A stretch of DNA of 64,000 nucleotides from Phyllobacterium sp. T1293 (GCF_020731415.2 NZ_CP088273.1:3353001-3417000); one strand, 5' to 3'. Shown: positions 28,397 through 38,320, numbered from the stretch's first letter. Notes: generated by a model not told the origin, from the sequence alone. Numbers and translations: made by a program.

Positions 28397-29613
28397 TGTC
28401 GGCTTTATCAGAAATTCAAGCCGGTGATAAAATTATGGATGCCTCTGTCTATCGCAGGAAAGCTGTTTATGGCCGCTGGGCTGTGGCCTGTGCTTTCTTC
28501 TTCAATGGTTTTCTGATCGGCAGCTGGGCGCCGCAGATCCCCGTTTTTATGACGCGGCTGCATATCAGCGAATTCACGCTTGGCCTGATGATCCTGGTCT
28601 TTGGCCTCGGCGCTCTGGCGGCCATGCCCTGGTGCGGTTATCTCATCGGCAGATATGGTTCGCGTGCGGTGGTACAAGGCTTTGCGATCTTCTGCAGTTT
28701 CTCGCTGTTGCTGGTGGCGCTGGCCCCCAATCTTTATGTCGCCGCGCCCGCACTGTTTCTGTTCGGCGCTGTCATAGGCGGCATGGATGTGGCTATGAAC
28801 GCCAATGCCGTGGAAGTGGAGAAGAAACTGGCCCGTGCGGTCATGTCATCCTCGCATGGTTTCTGGAGCCTTGGTGGTTTTGCCGGTGGTGCGCTGGGCG
28901 GATTGCTCATTGAAGCCCATGGTCATCTCATTCATGCGGCTGTTGTCACTGCTATTGCCGTTGTTCTGGGCCTTGCAGCGTTCCGCTACATGATCACGGA
29001 AGACGCGCCTGTCGTACACGAAAAGAAGGGAAAGCTGGCTTTCCCGACCAATCCACTGATCTATCTCATCGGCATCATGGCGTTGTTCTCAATGATTCCC
29101 GAAGGTTCGGTGCTGGACTGGGCTGCCCTCTATCTCAAGCAGGAGCGCGGTGCGGATATTGCCACGGCGGGCTTTGCCTTTGCAGCATTCTCGGGAACCA
29201 TGTCGGTGATGCGTTTTCTGGGTGACGGTGTCCGCAACCGCTTTGGCGCGGTGAAGACCTTGCGCGTTTCCGCGTTGATTGGTGCATCGGGCATGCTGGT
29301 CGCAAGCCTTGCACCGACGCCATGGATTGCCATTCTGGCCTTCGCTTTTTCGGGGCTGGGTATTGCCAATATGGTGCCGATTGCTTTTTCGGCGGCAGGC
29401 AATCAGAAGGGAACGTCGTCAGGCGTTGCTCTTAGTCTCGTCACGCTGATGGGCTATTCCGGCATTCTCGTCGCACCATCCGCCATTGGATTTGTGGGTG
29501 GCCGGACCGGTTTTGGTCCTGTTTATATGGTGCTTGCCTGTTTGCTTGTGGTGGTTTTCCTGATGGCAAATCTTGCATCAAGTGCTGATCGGGATGAAAG
29601 TTCGCAGGCTTGA
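28396..29613 (+). CDS. major facilitator superfamily transporter
   Basis: A 405-residue, about 12-helix inner-membrane permease (FFFNGFLIGSWAPQIPVFMTRL, then LVFGLGALAAMPWCGYLIGRYGSRAVV with the RxGxR loop, and a central loop around VHEKKGKLAFPTNP). It resembles the YbjJ/FucP-like sugar-permease subgroup. The ATG at 28396 overlaps the DeoR stop; a second ATG at 28435 (MDASVYRRKAVYGRW) is an alternative start. The substrate is unknown; the DeoR partner favours a carbohydrate. Confidence 0.85.
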   Translation: MSALSEIQAGDKIMDASVYRRKAVYGRWAVACAFFFNGFLIGSWAPQIPVFMTRLHISEFTLGLMILVFGLGALAAMPWCGYLIGRYGSRAVVQGFAIFCSFSLLLVALAPNLYVAAPALFLFGAVIGGMDVAMNANAVEVEKKLARAVMSSSHGFWSLGGFAGGALGGLLIEAHGHLIHAAVVTAIAVVLGLAAFRYMITEDAPVVHEKKGKLAFPTNPLIYLIGIMALFSMIPEGSVLDWAALYLKQERGADIATAGFAFAAFSGTMSVMRFLGDGVRNRFGAVKTLRVSALIGASGMLVASLAPTPWIAILAFAFSGLGIANMVPIAFSAAGNQKGTSSGVALSLVTLMGYSGILVAPSAIGFVGGRTGFGPVYMVLACLLVVVFLMANLASSADRDESSQA

Positions 29614-29618
29614 TGATT

Positions 29619-29648
29619 ATGGCGGCCAGTTTTTGAACTGGCCGCCAT
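29619..29648. terminator. bidirectional hairpin between MFS gene and patatin gene
   Basis: Perfect 13-bp stem ATGGCGGCCAGTT (29619-29631) / AACTGGCCGCCAT (29636-29648) with a 4-base loop. It lies between two convergent genes. There is no long T tract, so termination efficiency is uncertain. Confidence 0.6.
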
Positions 29649-29651
29649 TGT

Positions 29652-30773
29652 CTATGCCCGGCGCCTTGCTGCGCCAACGGGTTTCTTGCGCTGGAGGAGG
29701 AAGTCGGTAACCCGCCGCCCGGTCTTTTTGGCCTTGAGGCCGACATTCATTTCCGGTGACAGTTCATCGGACAAATCCAGCGTGGCGTGTTCGCCGATTG
29801 CGTCGAAATGCTCTTCCAGCCAGTCATCGGCTGCCGCTTGGCCAAGATCGCGCAGATATTCAAGGAATGCCCATTCCGCATTGATTTTTGACGATGCAGC
29901 CAGACCCGCAAGTGCCACATCGGCGTCGATGCGATGCATACGGATATGCTTATATTCGCCGTGCTCGAGCCTGCCGCCGTCGATCAGCGAATTGACAAAA
30001 GCAATCGAGCGGAATTCCCGTAGGAGCGCCGCGTTGAATGTGATCTCGTCAATACGATCGGTGATTTCACGGGCGGTCTTTGGGGCGCCGCGTCGCTCGA
30101 TCGGGTTGATCTGGATGAGCAATACATCTTCGGCTTTGGTCGAATAGAAGAAGGGATAAAGCGCGGGATTGCCACCATATCCACCATCCCAATAGGGCTC
30201 GCCGCCGATCTCCACCGCCTGAAAAATATAAGGCAGGCAAGCGGAAGCCATCACAACATCGGCGTTCAGTTCCGATTGGGAAAAGACCCGCAGACGGCCG
30301 CTTTCCACGTTCGTTGCCGAGATGAAAAGCTTGAGCTGCGAACAGGCTTTCACCCGGTCGAAATCAATCTCGCGCTCGACCACATCCCGCAAAGGGTTGA
30401 GGTTGAACGGGTTGAACTCGTAAGGCGAAAACATGCGTGAGAACTGCTCGAACAGATTATAGCCGACGCCGTTTTCCACGGACCAGTTGCCAAAAAACCG
30501 GTCCCATGGCGTGCGCTGGACCGGGCTAAATTGCCCGGTGCGGCCAACCGCCCGCCAGAATTCGTGCAGTTTTTCGCGGGCGCCCTCGGCCCCATTGCGG
30601 CTCCAGCCATCGGCCAGTGCCACGGCATTCATCGCACCGGCGCTGGTGCCGGAAATGCCTTCAATGGTCAAGCGCCCATCTTCAAGAATCCGGTCGAGAA
30701 CGCCCCAGGTAAAGGCGCCGTGCGAGCCGCCGCCCTGAAGCGCGATGTTGATGGCTTTGGGTTTGTGATTCAT
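29652..30773 (-). CDS. patatin-like phospholipase, coupled to bdhA
   Basis: A 373-residue cytoplasmic patatin hydrolase with a Ser-Asp dyad. The oxyanion loop ALQGGGSHGAFTWGVLD (residues ~10-26), the nucleophile elbow GISGTSAGAMNAVALA (about 40-55, Ser in GTSAG) and WDGGYGGNPALYPF (Asp in DGG, near residue 196) are all present, so it should be active. No signal peptide. Its start codon overlaps the last base of bdhA, so both are made from one transcript, bdhA first. Linkage to hydroxybutyrate oxidation suggests an acyl or polyhydroxybutyrate-related substrate; this is inference. Confidence 0.88.
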   Translation of the reverse strand: MNHKPKAINIALQGGGSHGAFTWGVLDRILEDGRLTIEGISGTSAGAMNAVALADGWSRNGAEGAREKLHEFWRAVGRTGQFSPVQRTPWDRFFGNWSVENGVGYNLFEQFSRMFSPYEFNPFNLNPLRDVVEREIDFDRVKACSQLKLFISATNVESGRLRVFSQSELNADVVMASACLPYIFQAVEIGGEPYWDGGYGGNPALYPFFYSTKAEDVLLIQINPIERRGAPKTAREITDRIDEITFNAALLREFRSIAFVNSLIDGGRLEHGEYKHIRMHRIDADVALAGLAASSKINAEWAFLEYLRDLGQAAADDWLEEHFDAIGEHATLDLSDELSPEMNVGLKAKKTGRRVTDFLLQRKKPVGAARRRA

Positions 30774-31552
30774 TACTGAGCCGTCCAGCCGCCATCGACG
30801 GAGATGGATGTGCCGGTGATCTGTGCAGCTGCATCGCTGGCGAGGAAGACGACCGTCGCGCCGATCTGTTCAACGGTGGCAAATTCCTTGGTTGCCTGCT
30901 TATCGAGCATGACTTCGCGGATCACCGTTTCGCGATCCATATTGTGCGCTTTCATCTGATCGGGGATTTGTGCCTCGACAAGCGGCGTCAGAACATAACC
31001 GGGGCAGATGGCATTGCTGGTGATGTGCTTTTCGGCAACCTCAAGCGCGACCGTCTTGGTCAGGCCAAGAACGCCATGTTTGGCCGCCACATAGGCGGAT
31101 TTGAACGGCGAGGCGCGCAGGCCATGGGCCGAGGCAATATTGATGATGCGGCCCCATCCGGCTTTTTTCATATAGGGAAGCGCAGCAGCCGTTGTGTGGA
31201 ATGCAGAGGTCAGATTGATGGCGATGATCGCATCCCACTTTTCCGTTGGGAATTCATCAACGGGCGCAACAAACTGGATACCGGCATTGTTGACGAGTAC
31301 GTCCACGCTGCCGAATGTCGCGGCAGCCTGATCGATCAGAGCGCGGCATTCATCACCCTTGGACATGTCGGCCTTGATATAGGCAACACCGGTGGAATGC
31401 TTGGCGGCAATCTCCTTGGCGAGATCGTGATCTTCGGGGCGGTCGGTGAAGGAATTGATCACCACATTGTAACCCGCCGCTGCGAGTGCGTGGGCGGAAC
31501 CCAGTCCGATGCCGGAGTTGGAACCTGTAACGACTGCGGTCTTCTTGGCCAT
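30773..31552 (-). CDS. bdhA: D-3-hydroxybutyrate dehydrogenase
   Basis: A 259-residue short-chain dehydrogenase that oxidises D-3-hydroxybutyrate to acetoacetate with NAD, releasing carbon from polyhydroxybutyrate. TGSNSGIGLGSA is the NAD site, NNAGIQFVAPVDEFP follows, the catalytic Ser is in INIASAHGLRA and the Tyr-Lys pair in SAYVAAKHGVLGLTKT, with the family C-terminus GTSISVDGGWTAQ. HGLRASPFKSAY and NAICPGYVLTPLVEAQI are typical of BdhA rather than PhaB. It is divergent from ispG and is the first gene of the unit with the patatin. Confidence 0.93.
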   Translation of the reverse strand: MAKKTAVVTGSNSGIGLGSAHALAAAGYNVVINSFTDRPEDHDLAKEIAAKHSTGVAYIKADMSKGDECRALIDQAAATFGSVDVLVNNAGIQFVAPVDEFPTEKWDAIIAINLTSAFHTTAAALPYMKKAGWGRIINIASAHGLRASPFKSAYVAAKHGVLGLTKTVALEVAEKHITSNAICPGYVLTPLVEAQIPDQMKAHNMDRETVIREVMLDKQATKEFATVEQIGATVVFLASDAAAQITGTSISVDGGWTAQ

Positions 31553-31782
31553 GAGATACTTCCTTTGGTGTAAATAACCGTCTTAACAACCCGTGTTGAA
31601 GGTGGGTGGAATATATTGCATTGCAGCAAAATTACCAGCTTTGGCATGTGAACAGTTTGTCATGTGGTTCACTGTGCCGTGATCGGCAGATGCATTTGCT
31701 TTGAATTTGCCGCGTTAATGTCACATGGTGTTGACACAATGCATTCCCTGCGCCACGTGAGGGGAATATCTGGAGTTTGACG

Positions 31783-33039
31783 ATGTCTGACTATTATTCG
31801 CAGCCTTTTGCCCGCCGCGCCTCTGTTGGTGTTGACGTGGGCGGAGTCATGGTGGGCGGAGGCGCGCCTGTCGTTGTGCAGTCAATGACCAACACGGATA
31901 CGGCCGATGTGGATGGTACAGTTGCTCAGGTGGCTGCGCTTTCGCGGGCCGGTTCGCAAATTGTCCGTATCACTGTAGACCGGGATGAATCCGCCGCTGC
32001 AGTGCCGAAAATCCGCGAACGGCTGGACCGGCTTGGCCTTGATGTGCCGCTGGTCGGTGATTTCCATTATATCGGCCATAAGCTGCTGGCCGACCACCCG
32101 GCTTGCGCCGAAGCTCTGGCCAAATATCGCATCAATCCCGGAAATGTCGGTTTCAAGGACAAGAAGGATGCGCAGTTCGGTGCCATTATCGAAATGGCGA
32201 TCCGTTATGACAAGCCGGTGCGTATCGGCGTCAACTGGGGCTCGCTGGATCAGGAGTTGCTGACAGCACTGATGGACCAGAATCACGCCGCCGGTGCGCC
32301 ATTGACGGCGGAACAGGTCACGCGCGAAGCGATCGTCCAGTCCGCGCTGATTTCCTCGCAACTGGCCGAAGAGATCGGCCTGCCGCGCTCAAAAATCATT
32401 CTTTCCGCCAAGGTCAGTCAGGTGCAGGATCTGATTGCCGTTTATGCGGAACTGGCACGGCGTTGTGACCACGCACTGCATCTTGGCCTCACCGAGGCCG
32501 GTATGGGTTCTAAAGGCATTGTTGCCTCGTCGGCGGCGCTTGGCATTCTGTTGCAACAGGGCATCGGCGATACGATCCGCATATCGCTGACACCCGAGCC
32601 CAATGGCGACCGCACCCGCGAAGTGCAGGTTGCGCAGGAATTGCTGCAGACCATGGGTTTTCGCCAATTTATCCCCATCGTTGCCGCTTGCCCCGGTTGC
32701 GGGCGCACCACATCAACAGTGTTTCAGGAACTGGCGCAGTCAATCCAGAGTGATATTCGCGACAACATGCCGGTCTGGCGGGAAAAGTATCCCGGTGTTG
32801 AGGCTTTGAACGTCGCCGTCATGGGCTGTATCGTAAATGGACCGGGTGAGTCGAAAATGGCTGATATTGGCATTTCACTGCCCGGAACCGGCGAGACACC
32901 GACAGCCCCGGTTTTTGTCGATGGCAAGAAGGTGGCTACCCTGCGCGGTGCCGGTATTGCCAAGGAATTCCAGAAAATGGTTGCCGATTATATCGAGAAC
33001 CGTTTTGGCCAGAATGCCGGTTCGCACGCGGCGGAATAG
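31783..33039 (+). CDS. ispG: 4-hydroxy-3-methylbut-2-en-1-yl diphosphate synthase
   Basis: Iron-sulfur enzyme of the MEP isoprenoid pathway that converts MEcPP to HMBPP, 418 residues. [20 protein letters not shown] lies at the N-terminus (TIM barrel) and the [4Fe-4S] ligands in [12 protein letters not shown] and [10 protein letters not shown] in the C-terminal part. TGGAG lies seven bases before the ATG at 31783; an upstream TTG is less likely. It is convergent with a prenyl diphosphate synthase gene, a product user of the same pathway, with only a few bases between the stops. Confidence 0.96.
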   Translation: MSDYYSQPFARRASVGVDVGGVMVGGGAPVVVQSMTNTDTADVDGTVAQVAALSRAGSQIVRITVDRDESAAAVPKIRERLDRLGLDVPLVGDFHYIGHKLLADHPACAEALAKYRINPGNVGFKDKKDAQFGAIIEMAIRYDKPVRIGVNWGSLDQELLTALMDQNHAAGAPLTAEQVTREAIVQSALISSQLAEEIGLPRSKIILSAKVSQVQDLIAVYAELARRCDHALHLGLTEAGMGSKGIVASSAALGILLQQGIGDTIRISLTPEPNGDRTREVQVAQELLQTMGFRQFIPIVAACPGCGRTTSTVFQELAQSIQSDIRDNMPVWREKYPGVEALNVAVMGCIVNGPGESKMADIGISLPGTGETPTAPVFVDGKKVATLRGAGIAKEFQKMVADYIENRFGQNAGSHAAE

Positions 33040-33042
33040 CTT

Positions 33043-33963
33043 TTAGCTCTGCCGTTCGGCGATGAACCGGGCGGCTTGCTTCAGCAGGGATGCCTGTTCA
33101 CCAAAAGGCGCAAGAAGTTCTTCTGCTTCTGCTACCAGTCCGCTCAGCTGTTGTTTGGTCCAGTCGATACCATGCATGGAAACCAGCGTGGCTTTGCCAG
33201 CGGCGGCATCCTTGCCGGTTGCCTTGCCCATATTGGCCGCGTCAGCCGTGACATCAAGCAGATCATCCGCCAGCTGAAAGGCAAGACCAATTGCCGAGCC
33301 ATATTCCGCCAGACGTTCACGATCTTCAGGTGAGGCATTGGCAATGATTGCACCTGCTTCGCAGGCGAAGCGGATGAGTGCGCCGGTTTTCATGGCTTGC
33401 AGGCGGATAATGCCGGCTTCATCCGGCTTTACCTTTTCCGCTTCCAGATCAAGCGTCTGACCGCCCGTCATGCCACCAATGCCAGCGGCCCGTGCCAATG
33501 TTGTTACCAGCGCAACTTTTGCTTTCGCATCCAGTTCCGTTTCTTCGGCAGCAACGAGTTCGAAGGCATAGGTAAGGAGGCTGTCGCCCGCAAGGATCGC
33601 TGCGGCCTCGTCAAACTTGCGATGAACCGTTGGCTGGCCACGGCGCATATCGTCATTGTCCATGGCGGGAAGATCGTCATGAATGAGCGAATAGCAGTGA
33701 ATGCATTCAAGTGCCGCTGCCACCCGCAGCGCTGCAAGCGTATCTGCACCGAAAAGGGCGGCGCTTTCCATGACAAGGAACGGGCGCAGGCGTTTGCCAC
33801 CATTGAGCACGCCATGCCGCATGGCTGCCATCAGACGGGGAGGGCGGCTGATCTCGCCACTTAGCGGGCGATCAGAAAGCAGGTCAGTCAGCAGCGTTTC
33901 CACAGAAGCGGCGCGGTGCTGCAACGTTATCTGGAACAGGGAAGAACATTGATCTGTCATCAT
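33043..33963 (-). CDS. ispA: short-chain polyprenyl (farnesyl/geranylgeranyl) diphosphate synthase
   Basis: About 306 residues; condenses IPP with allylic diphosphates. It contains GGKRLRPFLV, the first Asp-rich motif HDDLPAMDNDDMRRG, the GQTLDLE segment, and the second Asp motif FQLADDLLDVTAD. These are IspA-type features (two residues inserted in the first DDxxD). I use the paired ATG at 33963; a TTG at 33999 would add 12 residues. In many Rhizobiales this gene is linked to isoprenoid functions. Chain length (C15 or C20) cannot be told by eye. Confidence 0.9.
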   Translation of the reverse strand: MMTDQCSSLFQITLQHRAASVETLLTDLLSDRPLSGEISRPPRLMAAMRHGVLNGGKRLRPFLVMESAALFGADTLAALRVAAALECIHCYSLIHDDLPAMDNDDMRRGQPTVHRKFDEAAAILAGDSLLTYAFELVAAEETELDAKAKVALVTTLARAAGIGGMTGGQTLDLEAEKVKPDEAGIIRLQAMKTGALIRFACEAGAIIANASPEDRERLAEYGSAIGLAFQLADDLLDVTADAANMGKATGKDAAAGKATLVSMHGIDWTKQQLSGLVAEAEELLAPFGEQASLLKQAARFIAERQS

Positions 33964-34088
33964 GATCTGGCAATGAGCGAAAAATTGTCGGCTGGTCAAT
34001 GATTAGATGCATTTCTTTTGCATTTTTGCCTTGATGTGCCTGTGAACATAGCTGCAAACACACGGAAATGGTTCCCTTTGGATAGGCA

Positions 34089-34868
34089 TTGCTCTATGTC
34101 CATGAAGGGCTTTCAACACAGGCGGTGGGTGTGGCAAGGGTACTCGTCAGAAACAAAAGAGGTGGAGGTTATCTGGTCAGCCCAGGTGGCTCGCCTTTGG
34201 GGCGCATCATGCGTTACCTGATACTGGCGGGAATTATCCTGATGATGATTCCGATCATCTTGCTCAGCCTGTACCGTCTGCCTTTTGTTCATCCGATTTC
34301 GACCTTGATGGTGAAAGATCTTGTGACATTTTCCGGGTATGATCGCCGCTGGGTGTCGATGGACGAAATCTCCCCAGTGCTGGTGCATTCCGTCATGATG
34401 TCTGAGGATGCACGCTTCTGTTTTCATTCGGGTGTCGACTGGGACGCGATGAATTCAGTTGTTTCCGATGCCATGGATGGCGAGCAGACGCGCGGTGCGT
34501 CAACCATCACCATGCAGACTGCCAAGAACCTGTTTCTATGGAATGGTCGGTCCTTTATCCGTAAAGGGCTGGAGTTGCCATTGGCGATGATGACAGATCT
34601 TGTTCTTACCAAGCGGCGGGTCATGGAAATTTATCTCAACATTGCCGAATGGGGTCCGGGTATTTACGGTATCGAGGCCGCAGCCCAGCATCATTTCAAG
34701 GTAAGCGCGGCAAGGCTGACACCGCGTCAGGCGGCGTTTCTCGCCGTAAGTCTGCCCAACCCGATTGTGCGTAATCCGGCAAGGCCGGGGCGCGGCTTGC
34801 AAACACTGGCAAGGCTCAATGAACGTCGTGCGCGGGGGGCTGGCGCATATATTGGTTGTGTGAAATAA
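34089..34868 (+). CDS. mtgA: monofunctional biosynthetic peptidoglycan transglycosylase
   Basis: Membrane-anchored GT51 enzyme that polymerises lipid II glycan strands in the periplasm. One hydrophobic helix ([19 protein letters not shown]) is followed by the GT51 domain: [17 protein letters not shown] with the catalytic Glu, [46 protein letters not shown], and [16 protein letters not shown]. The start is doubtful: the TTG at 34089 gives 259 residues, a GTG near 34131 and the ATG at 34209 are alternatives, the last leaving almost no cytoplasmic segment. Confidence 0.9.
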   Translation: MLYVHEGLSTQAVGVARVLVRNKRGGGYLVSPGGSPLGRIMRYLILAGIILMMIPIILLSLYRLPFVHPISTLMVKDLVTFSGYDRRWVSMDEISPVLVHSVMMSEDARFCFHSGVDWDAMNSVVSDAMDGEQTRGASTITMQTAKNLFLWNGRSFIRKGLELPLAMMTDLVLTKRRVMEIYLNIAEWGPGIYGIEAAAQHHFKVSAARLTPRQAAFLAVSLPNPIVRNPARPGRGLQTLARLNERRARGAGAYIGCVK

Positions 34869-35045
34869 GCACCGGATCGGCCTGAATCCCGGCATATCCA
34901 CGCTTGCGACAAAAAATATGCGACTCCTGCTGGTCAAAAGCTCTCAAGACGTGTATAGCCCAGCCGAACTTTCCGGAATTTTGTCCATTGTGACAGGCTC
35001 GATCGGGCCAGCGCCGGATTTTGACTGATTACTGGAGCAGGAACA

Positions 35046-35228
35046 ATGGCTGTACCTAAAAGAAAAACTTCTCCGTCGAAGCGCGGCATGCGCCGCTCCG
35101 CCGACGCGTTGAAGGCCCCGACTTACGTCGAAGACAAGAATTCAGGCGAACTGCGCCGTCCGCACCATGTCGATCTGAAGACCGGCATGTATCGCGGCCG
35201 TCAGGTTCTGACGCCGAAAGAAGGCTAA
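35046..35228 (+). CDS. rpmF: 50S ribosomal protein L32
   Basis: A 60-residue protein of the large subunit. [22 protein letters not shown] is the conserved start, and the C-terminus ([20 protein letters not shown]) is the alphaproteobacterial form without zinc-binding Cys. GGAGCAGG precedes the ATG. An intrinsic terminator follows 28 bases after the stop. The usual plsX/fabH neighbours are not here; mtgA before rpmF is the common Rhizobiales order. Confidence 0.97.
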   Translation: MAVPKRKTSPSKRGMRRSADALKAPTYVEDKNSGELRRPHHVDLKTGMYRGRQVLTPKEG

Positions 35229-35255
35229 TCCCTTCCTGGATTTCGTGATAAGGAG

Positions 35256-35280
35256 GACCGGCCTTGTGCCGGTCTTTTTT
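35256..35280 (+). terminator. terminator of rpmF
   Basis: Stem GACCGGC (35256-35262) / GCCGGTC (35268-35274), 5-base loop, six T. Confidence 0.9.
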
Positions 35281-35303
35281 GTTTACGTGGGGAGGCGAAT
35301 GCC

Positions 35304-35708
35304 GTGATTTCCAACATTCCTTTGATGATCGTTCCGCTTGTTGTGTTCAATCTGGTTATCGCCGGATTGGCCGGTATTGGCGGGGCGGACCCTTGGGCAA
35401 CGCAGCTCTATTCCATGCAGATGCTATCAGGCGGTGTCTGGCGGATGACGCTTGGCGACCTGATGATCGTCCTGTCGCTCGCACTGCTGTTCTTCGAGAT
35501 CATGAAGTCAACACGCACCAGCAATGCGTCCGTGGTTGACCATCTCCTGTCGACATTTGTCTTCGTGGCATTTCTGGTGGAATTCCTGCTGGTACCAGCC
35601 GCCTCGCATTCACTGTTCTTCATCCTGATGGCGATGGCCTTCTTCGATATTCTGGCGGGCTTCACCGTTTCGCTGCGCTCCGCTGGCCGCGACGTCAACT
35701 TTCGCTAG
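35304..35708 (+). CDS. four-helix membrane protein, hypothetical
   Basis: A 134-residue protein with four hydrophobic segments (about residues 3-25, 48-66, 81-98, 103-122) and a short basic C-terminus. It starts at GTG (35304) with GGGGAGG about ten bases upstream; a nearby ATG is out of frame. It fits widespread but unnamed Rhizobiales membrane proteins found after rpmF. No motif suggests a function. It ends at a strong bidirectional terminator. Confidence 0.7.
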   Translation: MISNIPLMIVPLVVFNLVIAGLAGIGGADPWATQLYSMQMLSGGVWRMTLGDLMIVLSLALLFFEIMKSTRTSNASVVDHLLSTFVFVAFLVEFLLVPAASHSLFFILMAMAFFDILAGFTVSLRSAGRDVNFR

Positions 35709-35724
35709 AGCTAATTTGTCATGC

Positions 35725-35760
35725 AAAACCCCGGCAGATGCGATCATCTGCCGGGGTTTT
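35725..35760. terminator. bidirectional terminator
   Basis: A perfect 16-bp stem, arms 35725-35740 and 35745-35760, with CCCCGGCAGATG in the stem and flanking A4/T4. It works for both the membrane protein gene and the convergent DHA2 transporter gene. Confidence 0.9.
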
Positions 35761-35774
35761 GGTCTTTCCGTCGA

Positions 35775-37295
35775 TCAAGCGGCTACGGCTTGTTTATCCG
35801 GTATGCGCATGACGACAAAGATTGAGATCGCCGTCACGACCGTAATCTCCGAGAGGATTCGCAAAAGATGGCCGAATGCTTCACCATAACTCTGCAGCAC
35901 AACCTCGCGTCTGACCGGATCAAGCAGGGACAAAGCTGACGCAAGATTGCCTGTCGCGATTTTCTGGGCTGCCTCTACGGCATTCGGGCCAGTTCCGCCG
36001 GGAAGCACCGCACCCAGTTTCCAGCTAAGCAGTGCAGTCAGAAGCGCACTGACAATGGCAAGCGCAATGCCTTCTCCAGCGATACGGGTGGTGCTGAAGA
36101 TGCCCGTTGCCATGCCGGCCCGTTCCTTCGGCACAACACTGACCGCAAGCCCATCCATCAAACCCCAGGGCAGACTGATGCCAAAACCGATGAGAACCAA
36201 TGCAGGCAAGGTAAGCTCTACCGGTTGACCGGGCATGCAACGGCTGAGCCAGAACAGACCAGCGGCGGAGATGAGCAGGCCGACGCTGCATAATATCGCA
36301 GGTGAAAACCAGCGTGTGAGCAGAGCGGCAAGAAATGGCACGATCAGCAAAGGCGCGGAGAGAGCGAGCATCATCTGACCGGTCTGAACTTCGCTGAAGC
36401 CTTCAACGCCGATATAGCGGATAGGCAGGAGAATGAGCAGGACGACGAAGGAATAGGCTGGAGCTGCTGCCAGAAGCTGGACACCGACAAAGCGTGGATA
36501 GCGGAACAGGCTGAGATCGAGCATGGGCCTTGCAGCGCGTTTCTCGATAATCGCGAAAATGCCGAATACGAGTATCGCACCAGCAAGAAGGCTGACGACG
36601 AGAGGATGTCCCCAGCCAATATCCGGCGCCTGCAATATGCCTGATGTCAGAAGTGTCAGTGCTGCCGTAAAGCTGATGGCACCGGGCCAATCAATGCCGC
36701 GAGCATCGGGATCGCGGGTTTCCCGCAGCCGCGATGCGCCGAGACCAAATGCGATAATCGTAAGCGGCACCGTAACGAGGATTGCCGCCTGCCAGCCGAA
36801 ATGGCTGATGAGGACGCCCGAGAGAATCGGCCCGAAGGATAGTCCCACACCAAAGGTGATGCCAATCAGGCTGAAAGCGCGCGTGCGCTCATTTCCTTCG
36901 AATTCCTGAGCAAGCGCTGCCATGCCACCAGAAAAGGCAAGAGCGCTGGAAAGGCCCTGTGCTGCCCGCAATATATCAAACAGGACAAGGTTGGTGACGA
37001 GCGACAAGGTCAGCGAGAACAGGCCAAACAGCCCGAGGCCGGTCAGGAAGATGCGCTTGCGGCCGTAATTGTCGGCGAGCGCACCGGATGCCATCAGGCT
37101 GCTGCCAAAGGCGAGCATGAAAGCGTTGGTAACCCAGTTGAGTTCGACGGGGCTGCCCCCGAGGGCGCGCGCGATGGAAGGGAGCGCTACAGCGGGTCCG
37201 GTAAAGCTGATCGGCATGGCCAGTGCTGCGAGGCAGACAGCAGCCAAAATCATCAGTTTTTCCGCAGTGCTGTGCGGAATTGCATGGGCAGTCAT
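35775..37295 (-). CDS. DHA2-family (14-helix) MFS efflux transporter
   Basis: A 506-residue drug:H+ antiporter-type pump. It has about 14 hydrophobic segments. Motif A appears as SGALADNYGRKRIFLTGL after helix 2, and the N-terminal helix 1 pattern SFTGPAVALPSIARALGGSPVELNWVTNAFML is typical of the EmrB/QacA group. It has no partner membrane-fusion protein here, so it probably exports toxic compounds across the inner membrane alone. It is divergent from a LysR regulator across about 120 bases, which probably controls it. Substrate unknown. Confidence 0.88.
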   Translation of the reverse strand: MTAHAIPHSTAEKLMILAAVCLAALAMPISFTGPAVALPSIARALGGSPVELNWVTNAFMLAFGSSLMASGALADNYGRKRIFLTGLGLFGLFSLTLSLVTNLVLFDILRAAQGLSSALAFSGGMAALAQEFEGNERTRAFSLIGITFGVGLSFGPILSGVLISHFGWQAAILVTVPLTIIAFGLGASRLRETRDPDARGIDWPGAISFTAALTLLTSGILQAPDIGWGHPLVVSLLAGAILVFGIFAIIEKRAARPMLDLSLFRYPRFVGVQLLAAAPAYSFVVLLILLPIRYIGVEGFSEVQTGQMMLALSAPLLIVPFLAALLTRWFSPAILCSVGLLISAAGLFWLSRCMPGQPVELTLPALVLIGFGISLPWGLMDGLAVSVVPKERAGMATGIFSTTRIAGEGIALAIVSALLTALLSWKLGAVLPGGTGPNAVEAAQKIATGNLASALSLLDPVRREVVLQSYGEAFGHLLRILSEITVVTAISIFVVMRIPDKQAVAA

Positions 37296-37418
37296 TTTTC
37301 ACCTGCGATATCAAATGTGAGAGGAATTAAGCAAAATTCATGATACACAGGCTTTAATCACTGAGAATTAGCATTGATGTCCGATGATAGAGGACAATAA
37401 TTCCGTAATAGGCTTGAT

Positions 37419-38315
37419 ATGGACAATCTGAATGGCCTCTTCGCTTTTGTGCGTTCAGCTGAAACCTTGAGTTTCGTTGCGGCGGGCCGGTCGCTGGGGG
37501 TTTCTGCTTCGGCGGTTGGAAAAACCATCGCCCGGCTGGAGCAAAAGCTGGATGTGCGTCTCTTCCAGCGCAGCACCCGGCGTATCAGCCTGACGGAAGA
37601 GGGGCAGCTGTTCTACGAACGCTGCCGGCGCATCATTGATGACCTTGATGATGCGGAATCCATGCTGTCGCGGACCAAGGAAGCGCCGCGTGGACGTTTG
37701 CGCGTCAGCCTGCCGACGATTGGTTATCGCTTTCTGCTGCCGCACTTGCCGGAATTCGAGGAACTTTATCCGGAGATCGAGCTTGACCTCGATTTCAACG
37801 ACCAGATTGTCAATGTGATCGAGGAGGGTTTTGATGCGGTCATCCGCAGTGGTGACTTACCCGATTCATCGCTGATGGCGCGCCGCCTTGGGCCGTTCAG
37901 GCAGGTGCTTACGGCATCATCAGCTTATCTCGACAGACGCGGAACGCCCCGGATATTGGGTGATCTGGAACACCATGCATGTCTGCGTTATCGCTTCCCG
38001 ACAAGTGGCAAATTGCAGGATTGGGTTATGGGAGGGGCAACGGATGTTGAACTGCGCCTCTCGTCGGCGCTGGTGTGCAACAATATGGAAGCGCTTTATG
38101 GGGCAACCATTCGCGGCCTTGGCATTGCCTATATGCCGGATTTCCTTGTGGCCGATGCGGTAAAAACCGGTCAGTTACACACGCTGCTTGATGATTGTTT
38201 TGTTCAGACCGGGCAGTTCTGGGTGCTTTGGCCTTCGAACCGGCACTTGTCGCCCAAGCTGCGGGTCTTTGTCGATTTCATCGCGCCCCGGTTGTTTTCC
38301 GGGACGCGATTGTAA
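37419..38315 (+). CDS. LysR-family transcriptional regulator, divergent from the DHA2 pump
   Basis: A 298-residue regulator: N-terminal helix-turn-helix LFAFVRSAETLSFVAAGRSLGVSASAVGKTIARLE and RSTRRISLTEEG, then an effector domain from about residue 90 (GRLRVSLPTIGYRFLLPHLPEFEELYPEIELDL). It is of the CrgA/AaeR-like LysR group, which often controls efflux or quinone/aldehyde stress genes. Placement opposite the efflux pump suggests it regulates that gene. Inducer not deducible. Confidence 0.88.
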   Translation: MDNLNGLFAFVRSAETLSFVAAGRSLGVSASAVGKTIARLEQKLDVRLFQRSTRRISLTEEGQLFYERCRRIIDDLDDAESMLSRTKEAPRGRLRVSLPTIGYRFLLPHLPEFEELYPEIELDLDFNDQIVNVIEEGFDAVIRSGDLPDSSLMARRLGPFRQVLTASSAYLDRRGTPRILGDLEHHACLRYRFPTSGKLQDWVMGGATDVELRLSSALVCNNMEALYGATIRGLGIAYMPDFLVADAVKTGQLHTLLDDCFVQTGQFWVLWPSNRHLSPKLRVFVDFIAPRLFSGTRL

Positions 38316-38320
38316 AACAA

